A stretch of 64,000 bases of DNA, from contig NC_088323.1 of NCBI RefSeq assembly GCF_910592395.1, positions 5,952,001 through 6,016,000 on the forward strand, given 5' to 3'. This document shows, piece after piece, positions 1 through 11,401 of the stretch; positions within the stretch are counted from its first letter, which is position 1, and each line of letters opens with the position of its first letter. The translations under genes and the position numbers were made by a program. The stretch is from Lineus longissimus (Eukaryota; Nemertea; Pilidiophora; Heteronemertea; Lineidae). The notes under the pieces were generated by a model, which saw nothing but the letters and a program-made list of their open reading frames with translations, had not been told where the DNA came from and made no database searches.

Positions 1-3000
1 AGTCACGAAACTTCGATGCGATTCTTTCCGCTCTGCAAAGCCTAGACCGGCATGGTACCGCGCACATGGTACTTCCATCCCTCTAAGGACTAACGTCACG
101 TTTTCTGTTTCTTTCTTCGTCGGGCAGTAGATTATCGTCGGTCCAGGGAACTGTAGCTTCCCATTGATGAGTTCCATGTGATGTTTTAGGTCCCGGTGGA
201 TGTCATTGGACTTGAGCGAGACAGAGAGGAAGAGATTCGGCCTGAAGAAGAAACAGTAATGTAATACTGTAATTTTTTAGATTTTAAAAATGACCTTGAT
301 TCCAAAAATGAGTGGTAAGAACTGACCATACTATATATTTCATTACATTTGGCTTTTGCTGTTTTTCTTCTTGGTAGGCAGCCGAAGAGTAGAACTTCAT
401 TTGAGGAAGTGCCCCATTAATACAAATACAGATAGAGATTTAGGAAACACCTACACAGAATAGGCTTGCGAGAATCTGCTCACTGTGAAGCTACAGACCA
501 CACTATATCTCATGTAATTCTGACCTGCTCCCCAATTGATAGAGAGGAATAATGGCCAACAGATAGCACTCGGACAACAAAGTTCTGAGCCACTCTGTGG
601 CGGAACATGCCGACTTATCGGTGAACATCAGTCCTAAAGTCTCCTCAGCATGTGGCGGAACTCTCTAGGACATCTCACTTCGTCACCGAAAACAAACTGT
701 CTAGCGTGCATCTTTAAAATCCTGAACAGAGGAAATGGAGAATATAAACAACTCTTCACCTATCAAATCCAGTAGAGGTGACCTGTGGTGTCTTGAGTTT
801 CAGCGATCGGCAGATATCCTTTCGAACCTCAGGGGTAGCAGTGGCAGTCAGTGCCACTAGTGGCACCTGAAAAGTCATTCAATGAGTAGAGATGTGTATA
901 TTTTTAGCAAAATGTGAAATGCTTTGGCAAAAAAGGCGCTTGCCACATATTGAGAAAACGTTTAGTTTTTTTCATGAAAATGATTGTATAGGTAAAAAGA
1001 ACTTCCCAAGTTGTCTTGAAGCTGCCTGGAGGCTATTATAACCAAGTAAAACATCAGTAAGGAATGCTATTAATGGTCTTAATATTGAGTAACTAATCTA
1101 CAGTTTTTCTCAAAATACCTTTGTTGCGTACCTTAGGGAGAAAGTTCCTAATGTTTCCCAGTAACCTGTAGCCCGTTCTGAAGTCGTGCCCCCACTGAGA
1201 GACGCAGTGGGCCTCATCTATAGCTATCAAGTCAATACCAACATTGGAGTCTATGCTCTTCATCAGATCACTCGCCTCACAAGCCAACTCTGGAGTCATG
1301 TACAAGATGCGATATACACCTCTGAAAAAAGTAACTCACTGAATTTAGACTTAGACCGACAGATTCTCAAAAATTTGAAGTCTGCTGGCTAAGTTTGAGG
1401 CAAGTGTGGTGACACAGTGGAAAAGCATCTGACTTGTGATCAGAAGGTCAGGGGTTTGAGACTCAATCACTCAGTACTTTCCACTGGTCTGAAATAGCCA
1501 AGTATAGTGCAGTTTATGTGCTCCGAAAAAAGGTTTATGGACTAGGCTGGGGAACAAATTGTGAAGTGCTTAGACTCAGAGAATGCACTGAAAAGTATAA
1601 AACTGCTACATATAAGAACTTTGATTTCATTTTCATTTCCAGGCATCTGAATGTGGCACTTACAGATATATTTATAGAATAACTTACTTCAAGACGTCAC
1701 ATCGTACTTTGGCATTGTCAACCTGTGAACTTCCAAGAAAGGTTGCTTTGATGTTGGCAAGACTGAAATGAACGGTCGCTCATTTAGAAATACAGTAGAA
1801 CCTCTGAAGTGTCCTGATCAGAGAGGTCAAATTGAATGGAGACAACCAATTGGGACCATAAGTAGTGTCCTTAATAGAGAGGCTGTCCTCAATACAGGGG
1901 TCCACTAAGGGAGGTTCCAGAGTAGTTACATGTATCATAACAGGGTACCATATACCAGATTTTTTAAATATCCACAGTACTTTTTGAACACTTATTTGGT
2001 TTGTTAGCTGAAAGCACATGACTATAGGATCATCAGTTAAACTCTGCTAATGGCGTAACTGTCCTTTAGCAAACTTACCAACAAGCCATGACCTGGTCCT
2101 CCATCAGTGATATCAGCGGCGAGATAACAATCGTCATGCGACCAGTATACAATGATGGGTACTGGTAGCATAAACTTTTACCATAGCCTGCAATTACAAC
2201 AAAACAACACAATATAAAGTCGAGTTGTGGGTTCTCAATTTACAGCGGGTTTTCTAAAGGTAATCTTACTCCTTCAGATACTGTTAGCTACCAAGTCTTT
2301 ATGTTGGAAATATAATGTATCATTGAGGAATAACGTTCAATTTAATCATAAAAAGTTATGGATGATACAGTTTAGATTATACAGAGACTGCCATGTTGCC
2401 TAAAACTGCTTGTCCATACACTGTTTGCTTGCGCAGACTGCAGGGTTTCCGTGTTCCGGGTTAGCTTATTATTGAACACAGAACATAGAAATTTTGGCTT
2501 CATGACCGACTGGGTCTTTGCCCGGCCTTATGACCTTGAGACAGAAACCTACCAGTAGCCATGATGACACACTGATCTCTCTTGTCATTCAGAATGGAAT
2601 TGATGATTTTCCACTGCTTTCTGGAAAATAACTAATAAAATGACTGGAAACTTGAGAAATTTTACAGCCTTTAGTAAATGTCATTAAGCATAGACAATTA
2701 TTTTTGAGCTGGTGAGCAGCTGAAATTTGTTAATACAATTGTGTCAACAAAAATGAGAACTTACGGTCTGAACTTAGAATATCCAAAATATTGCTTCAGC
2801 ACTTTGGAATATTTAGGGTCAGTTGGCTGATGTAATGCATCTGAAATATGAAGGAGACGTTTCCAAAGGCAACGTAAAGTTTTGGAGAAAAATCTCAACT
2901 AGAATCCATTCAGAAGTTATTGGGTTGTCATAAATAGTAATGAAAAGTAGTGGTCTTTAAGTTTAAATGACATCTCTTTGTCACTTTTCTGGCACAAGGC

Positions 3001-3712
3001 TGTTTTCGCAGAAGATACATACATGTATCTTTCATGTTAAGAAATCTTGATTTAGACCTCTATCAGCTATTACTTCATTTCCACTCTCACCATCAGTATC
3101 CTCATCTGTGTCTTCTTCGTCATCTTCTTTTGTCTCCTCAACCAGATCAACCTCGTCTTCGCCACCAAAGTCAATATCATCATCATCATCATCCAGGAAT
3201 GCTTCCATAAGACCACTGATCTCTGCCTTTGATAAATTGGCATCAGGATGCCCCTTTGTATCATCCGTAAAACTAGAATTCAGTTTCACATCTACGCTAT
3301 CGACGGAGTCCTCACCACCTTTAATGAGACTTATAGCAAGTCCACCTTGACCATTGATGTCTACACTGTTTTGTACGCTGTCACAAACGCCATTCTTAGA
3401 CATGTCGTGTCTGTCATCAAACATATCTGATGATTCATCGATCACGCTGCTGCTATTAGTTTTATCAGCATCACAATCTTCATCTTTGCTGGGGAGAGAT
3501 GTCTCAGGATGTGACATATTTTCAGCACATCCTAAAGTCGATTTCAGAATTTTGCTAACTTTTGTGACAGATTTACGAGCACTGTCGACGTGATAGTCAA
3601 TCTCAAATAGCTCATCATCAGGAATACCTCCGTTACCACAGTTCCTAAGTAACAATGATGCTGCGTCAACTTGGCTCAGGATATCGCTCAGTTTACTTTT
3701 GATCTCCTCCAT
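1..3712 (-). CDS. WRN: WRN-type RecQ DNA helicase, 5' part (runs off window start)
   Basis: ATP-dependent 3'-5' DNA helicase of the RecQ family, expected in nuclear DNA repair. Exons on the minus strand: 3712-3058, 2840-2765, 2620-2553, 2187-2079, 1762-1688, 1321-1132, 866-760, 241-<1. All have GT/AG borders and their phases chain (507 codons seen). Visible motifs: Walker A in ATGYGKS, split by an intron after [28 protein letters not shown] (motif II); [14 protein letters not shown] (motif III); [16 protein letters not shown] and [11 protein letters not shown]. These match WRN better than BLM or RECQ1. The first exon encodes about 218 residues of acidic, low-complexity sequence (Asp/Glu run near residues 175-215) in place of the WRN exonuclease. 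An in-frame TGA lies six bases before the chosen ATG. The RQC and HRDC regions would lie outside the window. Confidence 0.9.
1396..1620 (+). mobile_element. tRNA-derived SINE in intron 5 of the WRN-like gene
   Basis: The head looks like a tRNA gene: an A-box-like stretch near 1404-1420 (GGTGACACAGTGG), an anticodon-stem-like palindrome TCTGA/TCAGA, and a B-box-like GGGTTTGAGACTC near 1452-1464. It is followed by an unrelated body and a 3' end near 1600-1620 reading GCTACATATAAGAAC. The tRNA fold is imperfect and it sits in an intron, so I read it as a SINE and not a working tRNA gene. Ends are approximate. Confidence 0.6.
1792..1920. mobile_element. MITE remnant, same family as the copy at 11872
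   Basis: Starts CAGTAGAACCTC and ends with a degraded inverted copy (GGGAGGTTCCAG). The interior shares GTCCTTAATAGAGAGG with the better preserved element at 11872-12049. It lies in intron 4 of the WRN-like gene. No target duplication is visible, so the borders are approximate. Confidence 0.55.
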
Positions 3713-4923
3713 GACTCACCTAATATTAAAAAGTAAATTAAATAATTATTGAAATGTGTTGTTTTGCAGTTGAGTGCAACGCAGTGTTTTCTTTGAAGTG
3801 GATATGCGTCAGAGGTTATGTCAGTTTGTGCAAACCGTACCATATCATCATATCCGGGACCGAAGCCGAAGGCAAAGTTCTGAAGTGTCGTACTTTCGAT
3901 CATTATTAGTTGTGGGTTTTCAGTATACTTCAATCAAGTTATGCCTCATGTGCCGATGCTAAGTACCAGTTAAAATAAGTGACTATAGACTACAAGTGAA
4001 ATATAAATAGACTGCTGACATGGTGTACACGCATACGCATGCATACACAGCACTTTTCAGGAACACCCTTGCCTTTTCACTTTCAGCATGCAGTGCAAGG
4101 CCAAGGGCGAGATAAATTCATTGGCACATCTTTCACACAAGCACTGTCGGCGAAAATTTCATGGTTCTTCTTCATCTCTATATTTTCTTTTTGTTCATTA
4201 ACTAACCTGATTCCTTCTAACACGGTTTGATCGACGAGAAATTGCGAATAAAGTGGACAAATTTATAATTCCCTCCTTGCATCCCCGATTTTCACCATTT
4301 TGTTGACGTCATTTTGATTTTCTACTTCCGTCCGACGAGTCTGGCACAAGCCGAAAAATATCCCTTCGCTTTGTATTGCAAAATGTACAAGCATGTGTGG
4401 CGAGTTCATAACGATACGCGCAAGGTTGGTTTGGGAGTTGAGAGGGGAATTCTGTTTTTGTTTTCAAATCCCAACACCCTTCGTGGAAAGATCACCTCAA
4501 AGTCATTTCAGAGGCAAGTCTACATCAAATAAAGTCGGTTTTATTGTTAACTAAGGTTTCAAGTACCTGATCAACACCAACATTTGATGTCAATTACAGT
4601 ATTTATTGTAGATTGACGACAAATTTGAATGGTCATAATCTGATTATCTGAATTTCAGCAATAAAAATATGAAAGTCAAATGCAGACTAGGCTGACCAAT
4701 AATAGTAATGCCCTTAACCCTAGCCTCTCTCCCAGTGAGAGTTTATAGTAACTGGCTACTACTTCTACCAATAACTATGTCAATGCACCTGTACCATCCT
4801 GAAGAAATCGGGGTTAGTGTCATAATTTACTTGGGATTTCAGTTTCAGTTTCACTCACTGTTGTCCATACATTTCTAATTTCAGTACCTCTCATCTTGGG
4901 GGCAAAGACTTGCCAAATCAATC
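3713..4923. promoter_or_regulatory. Intergenic region between two divergent genes
   Basis: Separates the start codons of the WRN-like helicase (left, minus) and the zinc-finger gene (right, plus). Both starts have a splice-acceptor-like sequence just upstream: AATATTAG before the helicase ATG on the minus strand, and CTAATTTCAG near 4876-4885 before the zinc-finger ATG. Non-coding first exons are therefore likely here. I see no TATA box and no conserved coding sequence. Confidence 0.5.
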
Positions 4924-7900
4924 ATGGATGAGATCCCAAGCACAAGTTGCCAGGGCAACGTTGCCAACATTGTCCTCATCCCAGATCAGACAGGTGACCA
5001 AAACAGTGCCGCTGTCGCAGCATTGCAACAGCAGATCATCGCCATAGTCACAGATGCTGGTCAGCAGGTGTCGTCCCCTGCCAGCACCGTCGGGACAATC
5101 TTTCACGATATGGGCCAAGACATCAACTGCACCTTCACCCAAGCCATGACGACCCTTCAACAGCCTATGATGCAGACTCAGCCAATCATGCAGAATCAAC
5201 CGATCGTGCAGACCCAGCCATTGATGGAGAGTGTTCCAGGGCAGGATTTGACTCCCCTTACAGGACATGTTCACACCGTCACGGAGGTCGGAGAGAACAC
5301 GGACGCAACACTCGCAGCATTTGAAGCCATCACGGTTCTCGCGGATGCCAGTAATCGTCAAGGCCATGGGGAGGTCCAAGACTTGGAAGAAAGAAAGGTA
5401 AATGTTGTCACTAGTGCCTAGGACAGGATTCTTCTTGAGGATGGGTGTTCTTGGTATTATTTCTCCTGAATCACATGAAGAGTTTAGATGCAAAAGCCAC
5501 AAAGTCCACTTCAGGGTTTTTTTCGGGTGAAGATAACCTTTCTGCTGTGACTCGAAGTCTAATGGTTTTTGCATTAAAATTTAAGGCTTTTAGCAGTTGA
5601 ACCCCCATATCTTTTGCCTTTCAGGTCTACTCATCAGTGAAAGCAAGTCTGTCCAAGTCGTTAGTCTCTGAAGTTGTGAGGAAGGCTGGGAGCCTGGAGA
5701 GTGTACTTACGAACATCGCTACTCAGTTGAGCATAAGGAACATCCTGTGTGAATATGATGAAGGGACTGGCGTCTATACGCTTGATGGCGACGTAAAAGA
5801 ACTCGTAAAACTTCAGGATGTTCTGATACATTACTACGATGAAAATATTGACTTTAATGTCGAGAATATTTCACCGAGCAAGGCATTCTGTGAGACTAAA
5901 GACCAAGGCGTTGCCTGTGATATCTTACGGACGCCTGTAACGAAGTCGAAGTCTGGTCGGCTACTGAGTATGAGAATTTGCGAGGATTCCTTCGACAACA
6001 ATGATGCAGAGTATGGAGATGACATGGATGATGAGTACGTTCCGACCATTCGTAACAAACGTCGGCATTTGAAACGGAAGAGGGAACCGCCGAAGAAATT
6101 ACGCGAGATCATTTGCGAATTCCCTGGAAAAGCTTCAACAAGCAGGAACATTGGTCCAAGCAATATGTCAAACATTCCTGTTGAAAACTTTACAAGCATT
6201 CTTGGTCCGGTCAGTCAGACTGTTGATGATGGCTCAAAGATGCTGAAATTTGAAGTCCAGCCAAGTCTACTGGGAACACAGAAATTGGAGACTCCGAACC
6301 TCCAAGAAGAAACAATGCTGGCACAGTCGAACGAGGATGTTGTCAGTTTACTTGAGAAGCCATTAGAGGGCGATGATGCTAGAGGATTCATTAACATTTC
6401 AAACTTGACGGGCGTTGTCCAAGCAGGATCAGTTGAGGCAGAAGATTTTGCCAAATATGTTGACATGGATGCAAATGATTTGCTCGCTGAAGGGACGTCG
6501 GTTCTCGGGGGTGATGTGGAGAAACCAGAACTGAAGCCTCCACTGGAACTGCCGCCGGTTACCCTTAGTGATGAGGAGGCTATGGCTGCGATGGAAAGGG
6601 AGGAGGTCGAACAGAAAATTAGAGGTAGGTCGATTGTTTTTAATTGTTGTAGTGTACCTGGTGAATGCGTTTGTCAGTTCAGTTGCAGGTATCTCCAGTT
6701 ATAACGAGAAGGATTTTGAAGAGACCTAGATGGATTCGTTTTATCAACCCAGATTGGGTGCTGAACCCGCCGAATGGTTAATAAATAAATGGCAATATAA
6801 GGCAAAAGTGGTGATACAACATTGCAGAATGTTAGTTCCATTCTTTAATATGTCTTTAATTTTTCAGTTGCCAAAGGAAAAGTCATGACTTCACCACTGC
6901 AGACGTCACCAGAGAGGAAAACGAAGAAACGCAAGGACTACGATTCTTTGATGCCTTACAAGTATCACTGCGAAGATTGTTCCTTCAAGTCGAAGCGTGA
7001 GAGTCACTACATAAAGCACATGAAAATCCACAAGGACAATCCGGATCTGACAATCCTAAAGTGCAAAGTGTGTGATTTCAGGACAATACGCCAGTGTCAC
7101 TTGAAACGTCACCAAGCGGAGCACAGTGCAGAGATTTTACAATGTGGTCAGTGCTCATATAAAACCACTGATGAAGACTTGTTGAAAAAACACACCGTAG
7201 CAAAACATTTGCATGGAAAACCACCATCTACGGCTACAGTACAACATTGTCCAAAGTGCAACTATAAGACGACTCGTCCATATCACTTTGAGCGACACCT
7301 ACGGGTCCACGCAGATATTCTGGGCATGTTGACGGGGGAGGAGGATCAGTCGGCAACGGTGAATTTAGTCCACTCGTACCAATGTCCAAAATGCCCATAT
7401 CATACGAAAAAGAAGGAGCATTTCGTTCGCCATCTTGGTGACGTTCATTCGGAACATCGCCCTTATTTATGTGACACGTGCGGCAAGTCCTTTAAGCGAG
7501 CAGACGCACTGAAGCAACATCGCGATGTCCATGTTGACAAAATGGCACGGATGCTGCCGTACACTTGTGTGACTTGCAAGAAAAGTTTTAAATCAAAGGT
7601 GAGGCCAAATATGAAGTTAGCAGAGGGTCGGAGGCAAAACAACTTATGTTCCAACCTGTACGATGCCAATTTGGCAAATACGACGAAATACGAAAAAGCG
7701 CTATATAAGAACTAACCATCATTATTATTATTACTACTAATTATGGTTGTTTTTTTGTTAATTTTTCAGGCCCATATGAATGACCACAAAACGAAACACA
7801 CCAACGTCAGAGCCTATCTCTGTGAGATCTGTGGAGCGTCGTTCAAGACCAAGTCAGTCCAACGGAAGCACATCATCTCCATCCATAGGAATCCTCGAGC

Positions 7901-8562
7901 CTACCGCTGCCCGCACTGTGATAAAAGATTCAATACGAAGTTCGCACTGCAGAGGCACAGCACAACGCACATGGTTCCAGACGGACTGATCAGGACAACG
8001 GATGTCCCTATGTCGGAGCATGAAGTGGTGAACATCGATGGGCAACAAGAGACACAGTATATCCAGGTAAATTGTTGTTGGGTTCTGCATATAAGGGGAA
8101 CACCATTCATCAATACTGCAGTTCAAGAAAATAGAAATGCAGCCATACACATTGCTGTAGTGCAGTTGCGAACTAATTTGCTGAACTTTGGTATACATAG
8201 TATTTGAATACCATTTGGCACAAAGGCAATGTTGAAATTTGTATTCAGTTCATATTAACGCAATTGGATTTGTTTTTCTGAAATTGTTTTCCTTGTCTGA
8301 ATACTCACAAATGCCAGTATGATAAGAATAATTTCTTCTCCAGGTTGAAGTGAATCCATCTTCACAGCTCACGACCATTCAGACGATACCCATAATGCAG
8401 ATGGAGAACGCGCAGGTCCAAGATGTCATCATGAAATCAGAGGATTCATTCGTAGAGCAGGCAGACGGAACAAGAATTGTTCCACAAATGTATTCAGGGC
8501 CTGGCGAAGCAACAACAGCGCTACTGTATCTGACGACTGGGAACTTCCCTGGATCGTTTTAA
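4924..8562 (+). CDS. C2H2 zinc-finger protein with nine fingers
   Basis: Probable nuclear DNA-binding regulator. Exons: 4924-5397, 5625-6624, 6868-7598, 7770-8066, 8344-8562 (906 residues; phases 0, 1, 0, 0). The N-terminal half has no recognised domain. It has a Gln/Pro repeat near residues 78-105 (QTQPIMQNQPIVQTQP) and a basic KRRHLKRKREPPKK patch. Nine C-x2-C...H-x3/4-H fingers follow at roughly residues 525-790. Fingers 1-5 are of the short-linker F/Y-K-T type (CEDCSFKSK, CKVCDFRTI, CGQCSYKTT). Fingers 6-9 are classical (CDTCGKSFKRADALKQH). Finger 7 is split by the intron at 7599-7769. The C-terminus is an untyped acidic/Gln tail. I do not recognise a specific orthologue. The ATG opens the first long exon and follows an acceptor-like site, so a 5' UTR intron is likely. 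Confidence 0.85.
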
Positions 8563-11401
8563 TTTTATGGATTCGTACTTTGCGTAGCGAAGGATTGTTT
8601 TCTGTCAGGATGCCATATAATAAAAGTATAGATATAATCCATACTTGATAATGCAAATATTAGTAGAACTTACATGTACAGTTATTTACGAGATGTCCAT
8701 GCAAGTTAATGTGTGGTTCTCAAAAATACTGTGCTACCAGGCTTAAGCCAGTTGAGGCATGACTGTAACACATAAGCATTACACGTACATAAAGTAAGCA
8801 TATTCTACAAGTGTCTTTCAATTCGCTTAAACACACTGACACAGTATATTTGAGCTACATGTGTAATATATACATGAACATGCAGTATGCCTATTTATTT
8901 AAACAATGAAGTGTAGATTATTTGTAAATACATGTATAGGAATATACCTCCAAGAAGGCTGAAGTTATATAAGATATTGTCATTTCGCCGAACGTTTTAC
9001 TCTTTTCGTTACTCCACAAAGATAAAGACACAAACATGTACATGTAAATCTCATCAAGATTAACTCTTGCTCTAATGAATTGTGAATAAATCTGAATTTA
9101 TCTATCTGTGCTCTTATTGTGTTCACTTCTGTTCCTTTCAATCGAATTGTTTTCCCAATGCAGCAGTCATTGTAACCCTGTACCCCTCTGGTCATGCAAT
9201 CCACACTTGGTATCTTCGCCTCGGGCTGGGATTCAACTCTTATTTACTCATTAATTAAGCTGAGACGTCGGGAGTTCCACAAATATCCCACGAATTCTTT
9301 TGGTGTCTTCAAATGATGTGCACCTAAGAGCAATTATTTTGATAAAAAGCAACAGACAGTCCACTGAAAACAGCAGTGTCCTGCAACTTCCAGGACTACA
9401 TATGTATGAATAAAATTCAAGTCGACAGATTCAGACACAACCTGTGCACAAGAGAACATTTCCCACACTCAACTTTGCTTTGAAAGCTATGTCTTGGGGG
9501 AGACTGGCCTTCTCAGCTTTGGCCGGCAACCAGTCCAAGAGAAGGACCACTTCGAAAAACCAACACGGTTAGACGTCGCTAGTCAACATGTGTGACGGCA
9601 ATACTTGACCAGCCAGTTTGGTGTGGAATGAATTGAAAATCGGGTCCCCACGTACATTCACAGAATGAGATGCACCAAACGCATATCAATGGCACTGTGA
9701 ATTTTCTGCAAACAAGGAAGATGAAAAAAAACAGGTGGCAAATTGAAGGGGAAAAAACACTGTTTTACAGAGTACCTAAATTTTTTTATTGAAAACATTG
9801 TAGTTAAAAATGGACAGAAGAAACCCATTTAACATTAATTTAGGGGGCCATTCATGTAGTATGTATGCAGAATGTTTCCTATTTTTCAGTACTGCCTCCC
9901 CCTATGCGTACGTACCCTCAAGGCCAGATCTGAGACTACCAAATGCACGTATCCGCAAAATGATGGTCAATCGATACTGGTGTACGTAGTCATTGGCACT
10001 GTTGATGTCTTCCCGCTGCATGATAGAACACAATGAAGCGTGCTTTTGAACAGATTTCATGTCAAATGGACCCAAGATTTCCAAGAACTAGGCAGCAAAT
10101 GCCTCAAATCTGGACAATCCCCACTAAACTATGCATTATACATTCGTAATTTATGTCGAAATGAAATGAAACATGAAAATATGCAATGTACTTATTTCTG
10201 GCAGTTACTAAAATGTGTTGTCACTGGTCAACAACTACACACATCCTATCAAAAACTATATAAGGCAAACTTATACTCTATTTTCATTGATCTAAGACTA
10301 GTTGTTTAACTACTAGAAAATCGAAATAAAGGCCAATTCGGAACTGACCATCAGACAAACTGGTGTCTTCAATACATTGTCTAACCAAATTGACAGTGAT
10401 AAATGGCATCAATGACCACATGCATTATATTCAGCTGAATTTGTATATTCAGAACTGGTTTTATATCAGTGAAACTTGAGTATATTTTTGATCTCATACA
10501 CGACACTATTTACATGTACAAATACTGTACACATGTACAACTACATTGTAATGTACAGGAATCACCATCGAATGGTTAAAATGCAGAAAATACATTCTTC
10601 ACAATGAATCATTCAAACTCCCAGAATATACTCAGGTGACCTGCTCAAAAAAGTAGGCATTAATAGGATCAAAGACAGATATTGAGTTATTAGAATGGCC
10701 TGGTTTTGCATGAAATTACCTTTGAAATGATAATGACTATTGTCAATTCCTGGTCATGACGTACTTGCAACTGGATCTTGTGCTTAGTCATTACCCATGA
10801 CAATTCCTTGTACAAATACCTACGTGTGTATTCAAATTTCCAATGCTGGAGCGGTTGTAGGCAGATTAAACTGGTTGGACAGGATGTACAGATTTGTTTG
10901 AGGTAAGTTTGAAGAAAATGCATTAGGGCCTAGCAATCGTGAAAACTAGAGCGCTATGCAATATTTCTTGACATCTTAGAGCATCAATTTTGGCCTTTTA
11001 TCTCCCTTGTTTTCACAAGCGATAAGCACCGACTTTTACCAGAGCAGGTCACATGATTACCGGTATGTCAACACCGCAATAAAGCAATGATTTCAAGGTG
11101 AAATCATTCCGTACACTTCCGATATGTTTGAATGACTCTGAAAAATAATTGTCCTTGATATCCCATACTAATATCAGTGACAAAATGAAGCCAAATACTG
11201 TAAACCCCATTATTTGCAAAAACATCCTTTTCAGATTTTGCTTCCACTCACTTCTGCAAATGGGTGCATTTTTAAGTGATAAAGCCATAAGTTAAACATC
11301 ACGTCCTTTAAGTTTGCAATCGTACCCCCTGTTGCAAAAAAGTTCGCAGAAATAAAAGACGTTTACAGCATTTTGACATTATATTCATTTTTCTAAAAAG
11401 T
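8563..11401. other. 3' UTR and intergenic DNA, no gene recognised
   Basis: The first part is the 3' UTR of the zinc-finger gene, with an AATAAA at 8619-8624 and further ones near 9087 and 9411. The rest is AT-rich and holds several TACATGTA-type palindromic words near 10515-10555. No coding exon with plausible splice sites or family similarity was found. Confidence 0.5.
8619..8624 (+). promoter_or_regulatory. Poly(A) signal of the zinc-finger gene
   Basis: AATAAA 57 bases after the TAA stop codon of the zinc-finger gene. It is the first canonical hexamer downstream, so it is the likely proximal polyadenylation signal. Confidence 0.5.

Noticed and set aside
1396-1470. Possible tRNA gene (A- and B-box-like words)
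   Set aside because: The cloverleaf is imperfect, it lies inside an intron, and it continues into a SINE body.
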